DNA of 64,000 nt, from assembly GCA_050949705.1 (NCBI GenBank), contig JBMNGG010000018.1:17824-81823 (forward strand), given 5' to 3'. This document shows positions 17,624-26,839 of the stretch, one piece after another. This stretch comes from JBMNGG01 sp050949705. Lineage in GTDB: Bacteria; Bacillota; Thermosediminibacteria; Thermosediminibacterales; Tepidanaerobacteraceae. The position numbers and the translations under genes were made by a program. The stretch's first letter is position 1, and every line of letters begins with the position of its first letter. The notes under the pieces are model-generated. The model searched no databases and had not been told where the DNA came from. It saw only the letters and a program-made list of their open reading frames with translations.

Positions 17624-18683
17624 TATGCTTTGCCCCCTCCCTTTTAGAAATTGCCTTCCATATTCGCGCAAAACCTTTTTCTCCTGCAATAAACAAAATG
17701 ATTATAGACTGTATAACCAACACTAGTTCTGACGGTATTGATGTCTCATACTCCATAGCAATTGACCCAGTCTTTAACATCCCAAAAAATATAGACATAA
17801 GAATAACTCCAACAACATTGTTTTTTACGATTAATGATACTAACATTCCATCAAAGGCATATCCGGGAGAAATGCTTTGCAGAAATCTGTAATGATTTCC
17901 TAATACTTCAAAAGCCCCGGCAATGCCGCATAAGCCTCCGGAAATAAGCATTGCAATTACCATATTCTTTTCTGCATTTATACCTCCATATTTAGCAAAA
18001 TTCAAGTTAGAACCTATCATCTTAAAGTCATACCCTACTGAGGTTTTATCCATCATATAATATATTACAAGAGCAATCCCCATAGTAAAAAATATACCGG
18101 TATGTAGCCCGGAGCGAGATACCAGTCTTGCAAGCTTATAGGCAGGCGCTATCATTTCTGTAGCTCCCATCTTGCCAACAGAAGAAGAAAAAGGGTAATT
18201 TGCCAAATAGCCTGTAAATAATACTGCAATACTGTTAAACATAATGGTCGTTATAACTTCGTCAATGCTGTATTTTACTTTTAAGAGCGCGGGCACTAAT
18301 GCGTAAAGTGCTCCTGCTAAAGCCGCAAAAACAAGTGCAACCGGAATGCCTATAACAGCTGGAAGGTTTGTAAATGTAAAACCTACATAAGCAGTAGCGA
18401 AAGCTCCCAGATATAACTGCCCCTCGCCACCGATATTATAAATCCCGCTGCGAAATGCCACTGCTGTTGCCAAACCGGTAATTACTAAAGGCACTGTTTT
18501 TGCAAAAGTATTTGCTATCTTATAGGGGCTTCCCAAAGAACCATTAATAAGTGAAGCATACGCTTCAATAGGGCTTTTCCCATTGGCAAGAATTATGATA
18601 GCACCTATAATAAAGGCTAGTATAATGGACATTGCAAGTGAAATAATAAATTCCGTATCTTGTATTAGTTTTATTTTTTTCAC
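17616..18683 (-). CDS. Nucleoside ABC transporter permease (NupP-like)
   Basis: 355 residues, multi-spanning. Signatures: LATAVAFRSGIYNIGGEGQLYLGAF, IDEVITTIMFNSIAVLFTGYL and GGINAEKNMVIAMLISGGLCGIAGA, as in the first permease of BMP/Nup-type nucleoside importers. It starts 4 bp after the ATPase gene and overlaps the second permease. Confidence 0.88.
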   Translation of the reverse strand: MKKIKLIQDTEFIISLAMSIILAFIIGAIIILANGKSPIEAYASLINGSLGSPYKIANTFAKTVPLVITGLATAVAFRSGIYNIGGEGQLYLGAFATAYVGFTFTNLPAVIGIPVALVFAALAGALYALVPALLKVKYSIDEVITTIMFNSIAVLFTGYLANYPFSSSVGKMGATEMIAPAYKLARLVSRSGLHTGIFFTMGIALVIYYMMDKTSVGYDFKMIGSNLNFAKYGGINAEKNMVIAMLISGGLCGIAGAFEVLGNHYRFLQSISPGYAFDGMLVSLIVKNNVVGVILMSIFFGMLKTGSIAMEYETSIPSELVLVIQSIIILFIAGEKGFARIWKAISKREGAKHNV

Positions 18684-18687
18684 ATAA

Positions 18688-20220
18688 TCACCCCGCAGTG
18701 GACAAATTTTTGCCTGTCATATATAGTCCAATCTCCTGTTTCGTTATAATTTCCGATGAAAATTCACCCGTAAGCTTTCCTTCAAATATGGTGATAATTC
18801 TGTCAGATAACCGGAAAATCTCATCTAAATCCGCTGAAACCAGTAAAATAGCCTTTCCCACATCTCTCATACCTATTATCTGACGATGAATGAATTCAAT
18901 TGCTCCTACATCAAGCCCGCGAGTAGGCTGTGATATCACGAGAATTTCAGAATCAAAGGAGAATTCCCTTGCTACAACAAGCTTTTGCATATTTCCACCT
19001 GAAAGGCTTTTTACCTTTGTTTGTCCTGAAGGTGTTCTTATATCAAACTCGTTAATGAGCTTATCCATTTTATCAATTATTGCTGTGTAGTTTAACATTT
19101 TGCCAAATGTTTCATAAGGTTTTTTATGCTGTTTTCCCATCATAAGGTTATCATAGACTGAAGATTCCGGAGCTAAACCAGTTTTTAGTCGGTCTTCTGG
19201 AATATGAGAAATTCCCATATTACGTATACTAGAAGGCGAGTTATTTGCTATATCAACACCTTTTACATATATACTTCCATGTTCAACATTTCTCAGACCT
19301 GTCAGCGCTTCTACCAATTCCGTCTGACCGTTTCCCTCTACACCGGCAACTCCTAAAATCTCGCCTGCATGTATAGCAAATTTAATGCCATCAACGGCTA
19401 CAAAACCGCGATTATCCCTCACAACCAAATCTTTTACTTCCATTACGGTTTTTCCTATGTGCTGATTTTTGTGAAATTGTTTAAAAATAACTTCCTTGCC
19501 TACCATCATTTCTGCCAACATCTGTTCTGTAGCGTCTTTTGTATTAAGAGTTCCGACTAATTTACCACGACGCATTACACTTACCCTATGTGATACTTCT
19601 AATACTTCTTGGAGTTTATGAGTAATTATTATGATCGTCTTACCTAAATCATCTACAAGCCGTCGCATAATGGTAAAAAGCTCTTGGGTTTCTTGGGGAG
19701 TTAGGACTGCCGTAGGTTCATCCAAAATCAATATATCGGCACCTTTATAGAGAATCTTTAAAATTTCAACACGCTGCTGGATACCTACTGAAATATCCTC
19801 AACCTTTTGGTGAGGATCAACATAAAGCCCATATTTTTTTGATAACTGCTTGGTAATTTCTACAGCTTTATCAAAATCCATAATAACACCGTTTTTTCTG
19901 GGTTCACTACCGAGCACGACATTTTCTGCCACAGTAAAGGAAGGCACAAGCATAAAATGCTGATGTACCATACCTATGCCATTTTTTATTGCTATTTGGG
20001 GATTTGAGACAGTAAGATTACGACCATTAATAACAACCTTGCCTGATGTGGGCTGATACAAACCGTAAATGATTTTCATGAGAGTAGATTTTCCTGCACC
20101 GTTTTCCCCTACGATAGCGTGTATTTCGCCTTTTTTTATCTCCAAATTTACCTTGTCATTAGCCACCACTCCGGGAAAAACCTTGGTTATTCCTACAAGT
20201 TTAATTATGCTTTCTTGCAT
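18688..20220 (-). CDS. Nucleoside ABC transporter ATP-binding protein, two cassettes (NupO-like)
   Basis: 510 residues with tandem ABC domains. First: VGENGAGKSTLMK (Walker A, near 40), ISVGIQQRVEILK (signature), ILILDEPTAVLTPQE (Walker B). Second: VAGVEGNGQTELVEAL (degenerate Walker A, near 290), LSGGNMQKLVVARE, ILVISQPTRGLDVG. The degenerate second site is normal in this sugar/nucleoside class. Powers the import of nucleosides bound by the BMP lipoprotein. Separated from bmp by an 18-bp perfect hairpin that may lower its expression relative to bmp. Confidence 0.92.
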   Translation of the reverse strand: MQESIIKLVGITKVFPGVVANDKVNLEIKKGEIHAIVGENGAGKSTLMKIIYGLYQPTSGKVVINGRNLTVSNPQIAIKNGIGMVHQHFMLVPSFTVAENVVLGSEPRKNGVIMDFDKAVEITKQLSKKYGLYVDPHQKVEDISVGIQQRVEILKILYKGADILILDEPTAVLTPQETQELFTIMRRLVDDLGKTIIIITHKLQEVLEVSHRVSVMRRGKLVGTLNTKDATEQMLAEMMVGKEVIFKQFHKNQHIGKTVMEVKDLVVRDNRGFVAVDGIKFAIHAGEILGVAGVEGNGQTELVEALTGLRNVEHGSIYVKGVDIANNSPSSIRNMGISHIPEDRLKTGLAPESSVYDNLMMGKQHKKPYETFGKMLNYTAIIDKMDKLINEFDIRTPSGQTKVKSLSGGNMQKLVVAREFSFDSEILVISQPTRGLDVGAIEFIHRQIIGMRDVGKAILLVSADLDEIFRLSDRIITIFEGKLTGEFSSEIITKQEIGLYMTGKNLSTAG

Positions 20221-20245
20221 TTTGCCACCGCCTTGACCTTTTCTT

Positions 20246-20287
20246 TAAAAAGAAGGAGAAGTAAAAGCTTACTTCTCCTTCTTTTTA
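20246..20287 (-). terminator. Intercistronic hairpin between bmp and the transporter genes
   Basis: Perfect 18-bp stem, arms 20246-20263 and 20270-20287, loop AAAGCT (plus). It lies in the 78-bp gap behind bmp. U-rich 3' arm on the minus strand suggests partial termination or a 3' stabiliser that gives more binding protein than transporter, as is common in ABC operons. Confidence 0.65.
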
Positions 20288-20298
20288 ATGGCTTTTGC

Positions 20299-21366
20299 TT
20301 ATTTTGATGTAGGTACCTCAATTTCCCCACTCTTTATTTTTGCCTTTATTTCATCGATTTGATTTTTAATGTCCTCAGGTACAATTTGCACCATATCTGG
20401 TGTTCCATACCCTATATCTACACCATTCTGGTTAATACCATAATAAATGACCTTACCAGGTTCAAAGGCGTTATCTTGTATCTTCTTAATTGTGTCGAAC
20501 ACTGAAAGTCCTACACCTTTAATCATACTGGCAACAATCACGTCAGGATTTATATATCTTTGGTCGGTATCCACACCTATAGCATATGCCTGTACTTCTT
20601 GTGCTGCTTCAAATACTCCTTCCCCAGTCTTTCCAGCAGCATGGAATACTATATCTGCCCCTTTAGAATAAAGTGCCAAAGCGCACTCTTTGCCTTTTGC
20701 CGGATCTTCAAAATCACCAGCAAATATGGTCTCAACTCTTACTTCCTCATCTACATACTTTGCACCTTCTTCATATCCGATTTGGAAATTCCTGATGACA
20801 GGAATGTCTACACCTCCTACCATTCCGATGGTCTTTTCTTCATTGACTCCTTTTATTGAAGTTTCTTGTGTAAACAAGGCTGCCAGTGCACCAGCTAGGA
20901 ACGATCCTTCATTTTCTAAATAGCTTATACTTGTTATATTGTCAATCCCTTCAATCACATTATCCAAATAAATGTATTCTACTTCTGGATATTCTTTTGC
21001 AACTTCCTGAATTACATCATAAAACTCAAACCCCACAACTACAACAACCGAGGCATGTTCTGAAGCTTGAACCAGTTGGTCCTGGAAAAGCGACGGATCG
21101 TTTTTGCATTCCAAGACATTTCCTTGAACACCTAACTCATTTTTTGCCCGTTCAAAGCCTTCATGAGAAGAATCATAAAAAGAACGGTCACCCAACCCGC
21201 CTGAAAGGACCAGAGCAACATTCATAGGCTCTTCTTGTTGTTCTCCCTGCTGTGTCTCTTCTTCCTGGGGCTCTTCAGGTGGTGCTGTGCTTTGGCCTCC
21301 ACAACCTGCTAACACTATGCCCATAATGAGCATTAAGATAAGCAGTAGAGATATGGTGTTTTTCAT
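20299..21366 (-). CDS. BMP family nucleoside-binding lipoprotein
   Basis: 355 residues. Signal peptide with lipobox LAGC (Cys about 22), then a Pro/Glu/Gln-rich linker to about 47, then the BMP/Med-like domain: ALVLSGGLGDRSFYDSSHEGF, DNVIEGIDNITSISYLENEGSFLAGALA, GMVGGVDIPVIRNFQIGYEEGAKY, HAAGKTGEGVFEAAQ, and ASMIKGVGLSVFDTI. Related proteins (PnrA/TmpC, NupN) bind purine nucleosides. First structural gene of the uptake operon and 43 bp after the Crp-type regulator, same strand. Confidence 0.92.
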   Translation of the reverse strand: MKNTISLLLILMLIMGIVLAGCGGQSTAPPEEPQEEETQQGEQQEEPMNVALVLSGGLGDRSFYDSSHEGFERAKNELGVQGNVLECKNDPSLFQDQLVQASEHASVVVVVGFEFYDVIQEVAKEYPEVEYIYLDNVIEGIDNITSISYLENEGSFLAGALAALFTQETSIKGVNEEKTIGMVGGVDIPVIRNFQIGYEEGAKYVDEEVRVETIFAGDFEDPAKGKECALALYSKGADIVFHAAGKTGEGVFEAAQEVQAYAIGVDTDQRYINPDVIVASMIKGVGLSVFDTIKKIQDNAFEPGKVIYYGINQNGVDIGYGTPDMVQIVPEDIKNQIDEIKAKIKSGEIEVPTSK

Positions 21367-21409
21367 ACTTATCCCCCTTTTTTTATGGGTTTTTACACCC
21401 TTATTGCCT

Positions 21410-22087
21410 CTAAATTATATCTTCCTCTTTTTTCAAGCCTTTTAGGTTTTTTATAATAATAGACTTGTTTTTAATATCTATAATTTCTTTTTCTTTTAGC
21501 TCTTTTATAACTCTGTTGATGCTTCTTGTTGTAGCCACAAACTGTTCACTTAGGCGTTCTCGATCAAAAGCGACTTCCACATGCCTATTACTTTTTATAT
21601 CCTCATCAACATTTCGCAAAAGGTAATTACATATACGGTATTTCAAAGGATACAGTGTATCTTCTCCTGCCTTTTTAGATAATCTGTAAAAACTCTCACA
21701 TAATGTGTTTATTAAATATAGTAGGAAATTTTTATCCAGTTCTACCCAGTGCATAAAATGCCGACGGGATATTCTCCAAATTTTTGATTTTGTTATAGTT
21801 TCCACTGAACAGACATAGGGTTTTTTGCTAAAAACTTCTAGTTCGCCGAAATATTCGCCCTTTTTATAAATTGCTTGAGAGTATTTTTTGCCTTCTCTGG
21901 ATATTCTGTAAATATTAACTAGGCCTTCAGCTATTACATAAAAGTAATCATATTCATATCCTTGGTGACATATTATATGTTCCTCAGGGTATTCTTTTAA
22001 CTCAAACTGATTTAATATCTCATAAGGGCATTCCTTGAACATCTTGTAATTAACATTAACTATGTCTTGGACATTCATAGGATTCAC
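21410..22087 (-). CDS. Crp/Fnr family transcriptional regulator
   Basis: 225 residues. Cyclic-nucleotide-binding-fold domain to about residue 120 (FYVIAEGLVNIYRISREGK, KGEYFGELEVFSKKPYVCSVE), long dimer helix, then a winged helix (ERLSEQFVATTRSINRVIKELKEKEII). The cNMP phosphate-binding motif (FGExALL with Arg) is incomplete: YFGELEVFSKKPYVCSVE lacks the usual RxA arginine, so cAMP binding is doubtful. No cluster cysteines at the N-terminus as in Fnr. Immediately upstream of and co-oriented with the nucleoside operon; likely its regulator (inference). Confidence 0.85.
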   Translation of the reverse strand: MNPMNVQDIVNVNYKMFKECPYEILNQFELKEYPEEHIICHQGYEYDYFYVIAEGLVNIYRISREGKKYSQAIYKKGEYFGELEVFSKKPYVCSVETITKSKIWRISRRHFMHWVELDKNFLLYLINTLCESFYRLSKKAGEDTLYPLKYRICNYLLRNVDEDIKSNRHVEVAFDRERLSEQFVATTRSINRVIKELKEKEIIDIKNKSIIIKNLKGLKKEEDII

Positions 22088-22282
22088 CTCAAATAGTAGA
22101 TTATATTTTAAACAATTAATAGGACAAATGTCCTTCTTTACTTAGATATTGTTTTAATGAATTTGTTGTAGGTTTTCACGATGTGTGACTATTTGTAAAT
22201 ATAAGTGAAATCATAACTTTGTATTAGTTTCTATATTTATGTGTCGATTCCTTCTATATGTAATTACTTTTAGGTATAACAA

Positions 22283-22311
22283 AAGCCGCCTACTAATATG
22301 TGAGGCGGCTT
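22283..22311 (-). terminator. Terminator of the herA gene
   Basis: Nine-bp GC-rich stem (22283-22291 aagccgcct with 22303-22311), loop 11 nt, then TTTT on the minus strand, nine bp after the stop codon. Confidence 0.85.
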
Positions 22312-22319
22312 ATCACAAT

Positions 22320-24155
22320 TTAATCTATAGCTATATAAATATCTCCTAATGGGCTGGATTGTTTCTTTATTTTCCCTCTTTTTACCAGATCATCTAAAGC
22401 AACTTTTAATGTTCTTACCTCATAATTTCCACCGATATCTTTATTTATATCTTCAACTGCTCTGGCAAGATTTGCTGTATATATAGGCAAATGAGGTTTA
22501 ATAGATTCTAAAAGCTTTTCTTCTGAACTTTCCCTGTGTTTTTTTATTTCATCTAAGGGATTTTGAGTATGTGGGCTTCGGGTATATGGAAACCTTACCC
22601 TTATAGCAACGGTCCTGCCAAAAAGGGGCGATGACACAAAAGCATCACCTGAAGGTAGGTATGGTAATCTCCGGGCTTCTTCAGCCTTAATATCAGTCTC
22701 TTCACTAATTGTGCCAATGTCTGATGCTCTTACTGTCCTAAATATCACTTTAGTGTTAAGTTGGGCAGTTACTGTCTCATCAAGGAGGGTGGGCCTTTGC
22801 GTTGCCAAGACCAAGAAAACCCCATATTTTCGACCTTCCTGGGCTATCTCTGTAACTATTCCCTTGGTTGCGGCATCACGCCCTTTTGGTGCAAAGTTAT
22901 GGGCTTCGTCGGTAGCGATAATAAATGGCGGGAAGTAATCTCCCGATGCTTCACCTTTAAGCTCTCCATCTTTATAATCCCGTCGCTGTCTGTAGACATT
23001 TGACAGTAAATATGTAGAAAACACCTGTAATAGCCAAATAGGGCCTTGGATAACTGCTAGTTTTCCCTGCATCATGGCTTCTTTCACAGGTTTTATATCT
23101 CGGCTGAAAAGTCCAGAATTGTGAAGACGACGCAGCCGCCAGGCAATACCCTGCACTGAAGGAAGTGGGATATTTTGATATTCTTCAAGAAGCTGACGCA
23201 ATTTCTTATACTTTTCCTCTTCCATAGGCTCCAAATCCTGTCTTAAAGTCTGTTCAATTCTTACTCTTCCTTTTTCCAATGCTTCACTTAAAAGCTCAAG
23301 TCTATGTGAAAAGCTAAGATATGTATCACCACGTAAGTGTAAAACTTCAATAGCACTTGACATAGCTTCTGAAAGAGGTGATACTGCTGACAGCAGCGCT
23401 AAAAGGTCACGTCGGGACAAATTTAAAAATTCAACACCAATATGTTCCCCTATCTGAAACTTTTTAAAATGCTCCCTAAAATCACGCTTTTCCAAGGTAA
23501 TCTCTTGGCTTTCGTAAAATTCCATCTCATAGTGAGGATCAAGCATCAATGCCGGAAAATTATGTTTCATCACTTCTTCCATTATTACCCTAAGACCAAA
23601 GGACTTTCCAGAACCAGAACCTCCAAAAACCCCGATATGAGGATATTGCTGAAACGACCTAAGGTCTAAGAAAAAGGGAACATTTCTGGATTTGTAAACC
23701 TTACCCCGTGAATACATCTCACAAAGGCCTTTAAGGTCATCTTCCATAGTAGAGGCAGTCTCTTCTGTGTTTTTTATTTCACCAATCAAGAGTCCATCTT
23801 CACCGGAACCTTTTAATAAATGTCCCCTTACCTCATCAAACAGTGGCAGTCTTGCCTGACATCCAGTAATTACGGGAAAATTGGCTTCAGTTAAAAGCTT
23901 TACTTTGGCAAGATTTATTTCATCATCACTTATTGAATATCCCAGATGCTTCAATGACTCTAAAACACTAGAATCATGGATTGTCCCACCAACTGAAAGG
24001 GGTATAAATCGGTTGTATGAATTGCTCTCTACTACTTCACCTATTAAGTCCCCCTGATAAGGATCTTGTAATACCAAAAGTTCATTCATGCGAAACTTTC
24101 TCTCTCTAGATACAACAAATACTTCCTGGGGCGTAGTAAGTCCAACTACTTGCAT
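22320..24155 (-). CDS. HerA-like DNA translocase/helicase
   Basis: 611 residues. N-terminal HAS-barrel-like portion (VFVVSRERKFRMNELLVLQDP), Walker A FGGSGSGKSFGLR near 175, LDPHYEMEF, Walker B with ATDEAHNFAPKGRD near 415, then VFLVLATQRPTLLDE and LNTKVIFRTVRASD, the FtsK/HerA sensor and arginine-finger region. HerA forms a hexameric ring that works with the NurA nuclease in DNA end resection in archaea. Its partner NurA lies 12 bp upstream in the same direction. The two proteins would act as one complex on DNA ends. In bacteria the pair is patchy, and HerA-like ATPases also occur in phage defence. Confidence 0.9.
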   Translation of the reverse strand: MQVVGLTTPQEVFVVSRERKFRMNELLVLQDPYQGDLIGEVVESNSYNRFIPLSVGGTIHDSSVLESLKHLGYSISDDEINLAKVKLLTEANFPVITGCQARLPLFDEVRGHLLKGSGEDGLLIGEIKNTEETASTMEDDLKGLCEMYSRGKVYKSRNVPFFLDLRSFQQYPHIGVFGGSGSGKSFGLRVIMEEVMKHNFPALMLDPHYEMEFYESQEITLEKRDFREHFKKFQIGEHIGVEFLNLSRRDLLALLSAVSPLSEAMSSAIEVLHLRGDTYLSFSHRLELLSEALEKGRVRIEQTLRQDLEPMEEEKYKKLRQLLEEYQNIPLPSVQGIAWRLRRLHNSGLFSRDIKPVKEAMMQGKLAVIQGPIWLLQVFSTYLLSNVYRQRRDYKDGELKGEASGDYFPPFIIATDEAHNFAPKGRDAATKGIVTEIAQEGRKYGVFLVLATQRPTLLDETVTAQLNTKVIFRTVRASDIGTISEETDIKAEEARRLPYLPSGDAFVSSPLFGRTVAIRVRFPYTRSPHTQNPLDEIKKHRESSEEKLLESIKPHLPIYTANLARAVEDINKDIGGNYEVRTLKVALDDLVKRGKIKKQSSPLGDIYIAID

Positions 24156-24167
24156 GGGACATGCCTC

Positions 24168-25127
24168 CTAAATCTGTCTTTTTTCTCTTTTAGGCATCAA
24201 AAATTCTACATATTCTTCACCTAAATATTTGTTTAAAAGACCTTTCATAACTTCATCACTTATTCTTACATTCTCATCAATAATATCAAGCCACAGCGGT
24301 ATTCCTCTTCCATCACTAGGTGTCAAAGTATAAACAAGGTCTACTACTTCCTTTAAATATCCTTGCTGTTCCTCAAGTAAATCTATACCTATTGGCTTTG
24401 GATCAACAGATGCACGCATAAAGCATGTGCGAAAACCTTCTTTAAATAGGCCCGGGGCAACTTCCAGTATTTCGCCAACCTCCAATAACCCGAACAAAAC
24501 TTCCCAATCAGAGGCAGGGCTAAATTTCTCTGGTAATAGATTTTTTAAGCAATCACTTATAATACCAGTGGAGATACCTTCCACAATACCCGCTAATATT
24601 ATACTTTGGTCTAAAGCCATGGTTTTTAGTTTTTCCCAAGAAGATGATGCTTCTATCTTAAATCTCACAAGGGAACCATCAAGGAGAATGACCATAGGGC
24701 TTGATTGCTCAAGAGCTTCTAAAGCCACCTCAACTTCAAGAACTGCCAAATTCCCCTTAACTAGCTTTCTATATTCTTCTTCACTAACTGGATTTTCCAT
24801 TATAAGTGGTGAAAGTGCATCTGTCATTATAATATCATTTTGAGATTTATCACAAGCTTTAGCCATAGCCTGTTGTAATGTAATCATATATGGAAAAGGG
24901 CCTCCGGCACTGTTTGTAGAACCGTCCACTCCAATTATACCGCCTTTTTCAGCAATATCTGATAAGTTTTGAGGTGAAAGTTTATGACACTTGTTAAAGC
25001 TGCCTATGGCCTTTTCTTGTATCATTTTTTTAAGAACAGTTGATGAGGGTTTTTGCTCTAGCCGTGCACGCATTGCTTCTGCAGTGTTTTTAAATTTTTG
25101 TTGTAGGTCTCTATTTAGCTCCTGCAC
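24168..25127 (-). CDS. NurA family nuclease
   Basis: 319 residues. NurA domain: catalytic Asp in GIIGVDGSTN (about 66), second acidic site VILLDGSLVR (about 147), and a C-terminal conserved segment near VDLVYTLTPSDGRGIPLWLDIIDE. NurA is a 5'-3' exonuclease and endonuclease working with HerA. ATG 25127 has GGAGGGAT upstream. Divergent from abrB across a 120-bp gap. Confidence 0.85.
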   Translation of the reverse strand: MQELNRDLQQKFKNTAEAMRARLEQKPSSTVLKKMIQEKAIGSFNKCHKLSPQNLSDIAEKGGIIGVDGSTNSAGGPFPYMITLQQAMAKACDKSQNDIIMTDALSPLIMENPVSEEEYRKLVKGNLAVLEVEVALEALEQSSPMVILLDGSLVRFKIEASSSWEKLKTMALDQSIILAGIVEGISTGIISDCLKNLLPEKFSPASDWEVLFGLLEVGEILEVAPGLFKEGFRTCFMRASVDPKPIGIDLLEEQQGYLKEVVDLVYTLTPSDGRGIPLWLDIIDENVRISDEVMKGLLNKYLGEEYVEFLMPKREKRQI

Positions 25128-25172
25128 AATATCCCTCCTTTGAAAGAAGAGTAAAATAATTTTAAATTTATA

Positions 25173-25201
25173 TTGACTATTTTTGGTATATTTGGTATAT
25201 T
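25173..25201 (+). promoter_or_regulatory. abrB promoter with tandem 9-bp repeat
   Basis: TTGACT (25173-25178), 17-bp spacer, TATATT (25196-25201). Two adjacent exact copies of TTGGTATAT (25183-25191 and 25192-25200) cover the spacer and -10, a possible site for autoregulation by AbrB, which binds AT-rich DNA. Confidence 0.65.
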
Positions 25202-25247
25202 TTAATTGGGGTAAATGTCGAATCTTGAATTATGGGGGCGAATAAAA

Positions 25248-25532
25248 ATGAAATCAACAGGAATAGTGCGAAAAGTTGACGAATTGGGTCGCGTTGTTAT
25301 ACCAATAGAGTTACGACGCACATTGGGTATAGCTGTCAAAGACCCTCTGGAAATTTATGTGGACCAAGACCGTATTGTCTTGAAAAAGTACCTTCCGGCT
25401 TGCATCTTTTGCGGTCATGCCGAGGGACTTATTGATTTTAGAGGCAAAAGTATATGCAAGTCTTGTGCAAAAGATATTATTGATGCTTCGACAGAAAGCC
25501 CTAAAGAAGAAATATCCGCAGTTGGCAGCTAA
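25248..25532 (+). CDS. abrB: AbrB-family transition-state regulator with zinc-ribbon-like tail
   Basis: 94 residues from ATG 25248, selected because the AbrB domain starts at once with MKSTGIVRKVDELGRVVIP and GGGGGCG lies upstream; the longer reading from 25215 adds an unrelated leader. The swapped-hairpin DNA-binding domain runs to about residue 50 (GIAVKDPLEIYVDQDRIVLKKY). C-terminal half has CIFCG and CKSC, two Cys pairs that suggest a metal site; family members differ here. AbrB represses post-exponential genes before sporulation. Same slot as Bacillus abrB (next to yabC/rsmI and metS), though here on the opposite strand to its neighbours. Confidence 0.9.
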   Translation: MKSTGIVRKVDELGRVVIPIELRRTLGIAVKDPLEIYVDQDRIVLKKYLPACIFCGHAEGLIDFRGKSICKSCAKDIIDASTESPKEEISAVGS

Positions 25533-25561
25533 CAAAGGACTTGCAAAATTATCTTTAAACC

Positions 25562-25600
25562 AAAAGAAGAGACTCAGATAAATATGTCTCTTCTTTTTAT
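25562..25600 (+). terminator. Terminator of abrB
   Basis: Perfect 12-bp stem (25562-25573 with 25586-25597), T-rich 3' arm; it can also serve the convergent proC gene. Confidence 0.8.
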
Positions 25601-25615
25601 TTCCTGTTAATGACA

Positions 25616-26467
25616 TCATAGCACATGTCTTGATTCCTGTAAACCACTATGTTCCATCATCATTTCATGAGAGCGTTTCGTTGCACTTTTAACTGCTTCT
25701 ACAATAGCATCTGTAAAACCCGCCTGCTCTAAAACTTTTATAGCTGCCATAGTAGTCCCACCGGGAGTTGTAACATTTTCCCTTAAGGTCTTAGGTGATC
25801 CTTTAGTTTCTATCACCATTTTAGCAGCTCCAAATACAGTCTGAATTGTCAAATTCTCCGAAAGTTCGTAAGGTAAACCTGCTTTCATGCCGGCTTGAAT
25901 CATAGCTTCCATAAAATAATATACATAAGCAGGACCACTTCCTGAAAGTCCGGTCACAGCATCCAACATATCTTCATCCACGATTGAAACCTTTCCAATG
26001 GAAGAAAAGATTTCCTCTGCAAAATCTCTTGCCGCCTTTCCTGCATAGCGACCAAATGCCATCGCAGTAGCAGATTCTTTGACTTTACATGATGTATTTG
26101 GCATAGCTCTTAAAACCTGTATTTTCTTACCCAAGTTTTGCTGCACAAAATCTGTAGTAATTCCAGCTGCTAAAGTGATAATAACATTATCAACAGTAAT
26201 ATATTTTCTAAGGACCATCAATAATTCCTTAACATCTACAGGCTTTACGGCTATAATAATATATTTACAATTTGTAACAAGTTCCTTGTAATCTCTAGTA
26301 GTGCAAACCTTATATCTTTCTCTAAATAGTTTTAAACGATCATCACTTTTTTTGTTAATCACATAAATATCTTCAGCTCTTAGAAGTTCTTGAGTTATTA
26401 TTCCCTCCAACATTGCTTCAGCAATTGATCCGGTCCCGATAATTCCCATACTCTTTTGCTTTCGCAT
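25616..26467 (-). CDS. proC: Pyrroline-5-carboxylate reductase
   Basis: 283 residues. NADP-binding GIIGTGSIAEAM at the N-terminus, IIAVKPVDVKELL near 72, LRAMPNTSCKVKESATAM near 117, AVTGLSGSGPAYVYYFMEA near 165, and VTTPGGTTMAAI near 232, all canonical for ProC. Reduces pyrroline-5-carboxylate to proline. Preceded by a T-box leader with a CCC (Pro) specifier, so it is expected to be induced by uncharged tRNA-Pro. Confidence 0.95.
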   Translation of the reverse strand: MRKQKSMGIIGTGSIAEAMLEGIITQELLRAEDIYVINKKSDDRLKLFRERYKVCTTRDYKELVTNCKYIIIAVKPVDVKELLMVLRKYITVDNVIITLAAGITTDFVQQNLGKKIQVLRAMPNTSCKVKESATAMAFGRYAGKAARDFAEEIFSSIGKVSIVDEDMLDAVTGLSGSGPAYVYYFMEAMIQAGMKAGLPYELSENLTIQTVFGAAKMVIETKGSPKTLRENVTTPGGTTMAAIKVLEQAGFTDAIVEAVKSATKRSHEMMMEHSGLQESRHVL

Positions 26468-26511
26468 TTTATCGCTCCTCTTATCTTGTTTGAAAAGCTT
26501 TATTATATAAA

Positions 26512-26768
26512 ATAAAAAACCTTTGCCTTAAAAGGGCGAAAGGTCATATCTCCGCGGTACCACCTTAATTGGTTGAAAACCCACTTTTAGGTACGCCTTG
26601 AATAACTCAAGGTTATACCCTCCCATTGTTAACGGTAGGGAATTCCCGTTTTGGCTCATCACCATAAGCTCCAGGGTGGGTTCAAAAGACTTTGCGCAAG
26701 AAATCTTTCAGCCTCTGGATTTCTCTCTCTTAGCGCTAACTTTCTTCTTACTTTTCCCTATCAATGCT
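26512..26768 (-). promoter_or_regulatory. T-box riboswitch (Pro) of proC
   Basis: Minus strand: AAGGTGGTACCGCGG T-box (26552-26566), then terminator CCTTTCGCC...GGCAAAGG with a T-run (26512-26543). A CCC triplet (26678-26680) directly after GAA sits at the specifier-loop position, agreeing with proC. The 372-bp gap 26468-26839 contains nothing else. Confidence 0.88.
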
Positions 26769-26839
26769 TTTCTCAAATATCTTATTAGTTAAATTATATC
26801 ACCTATTTTATCAGAGTCAAGATAATGATATTATTCCTA

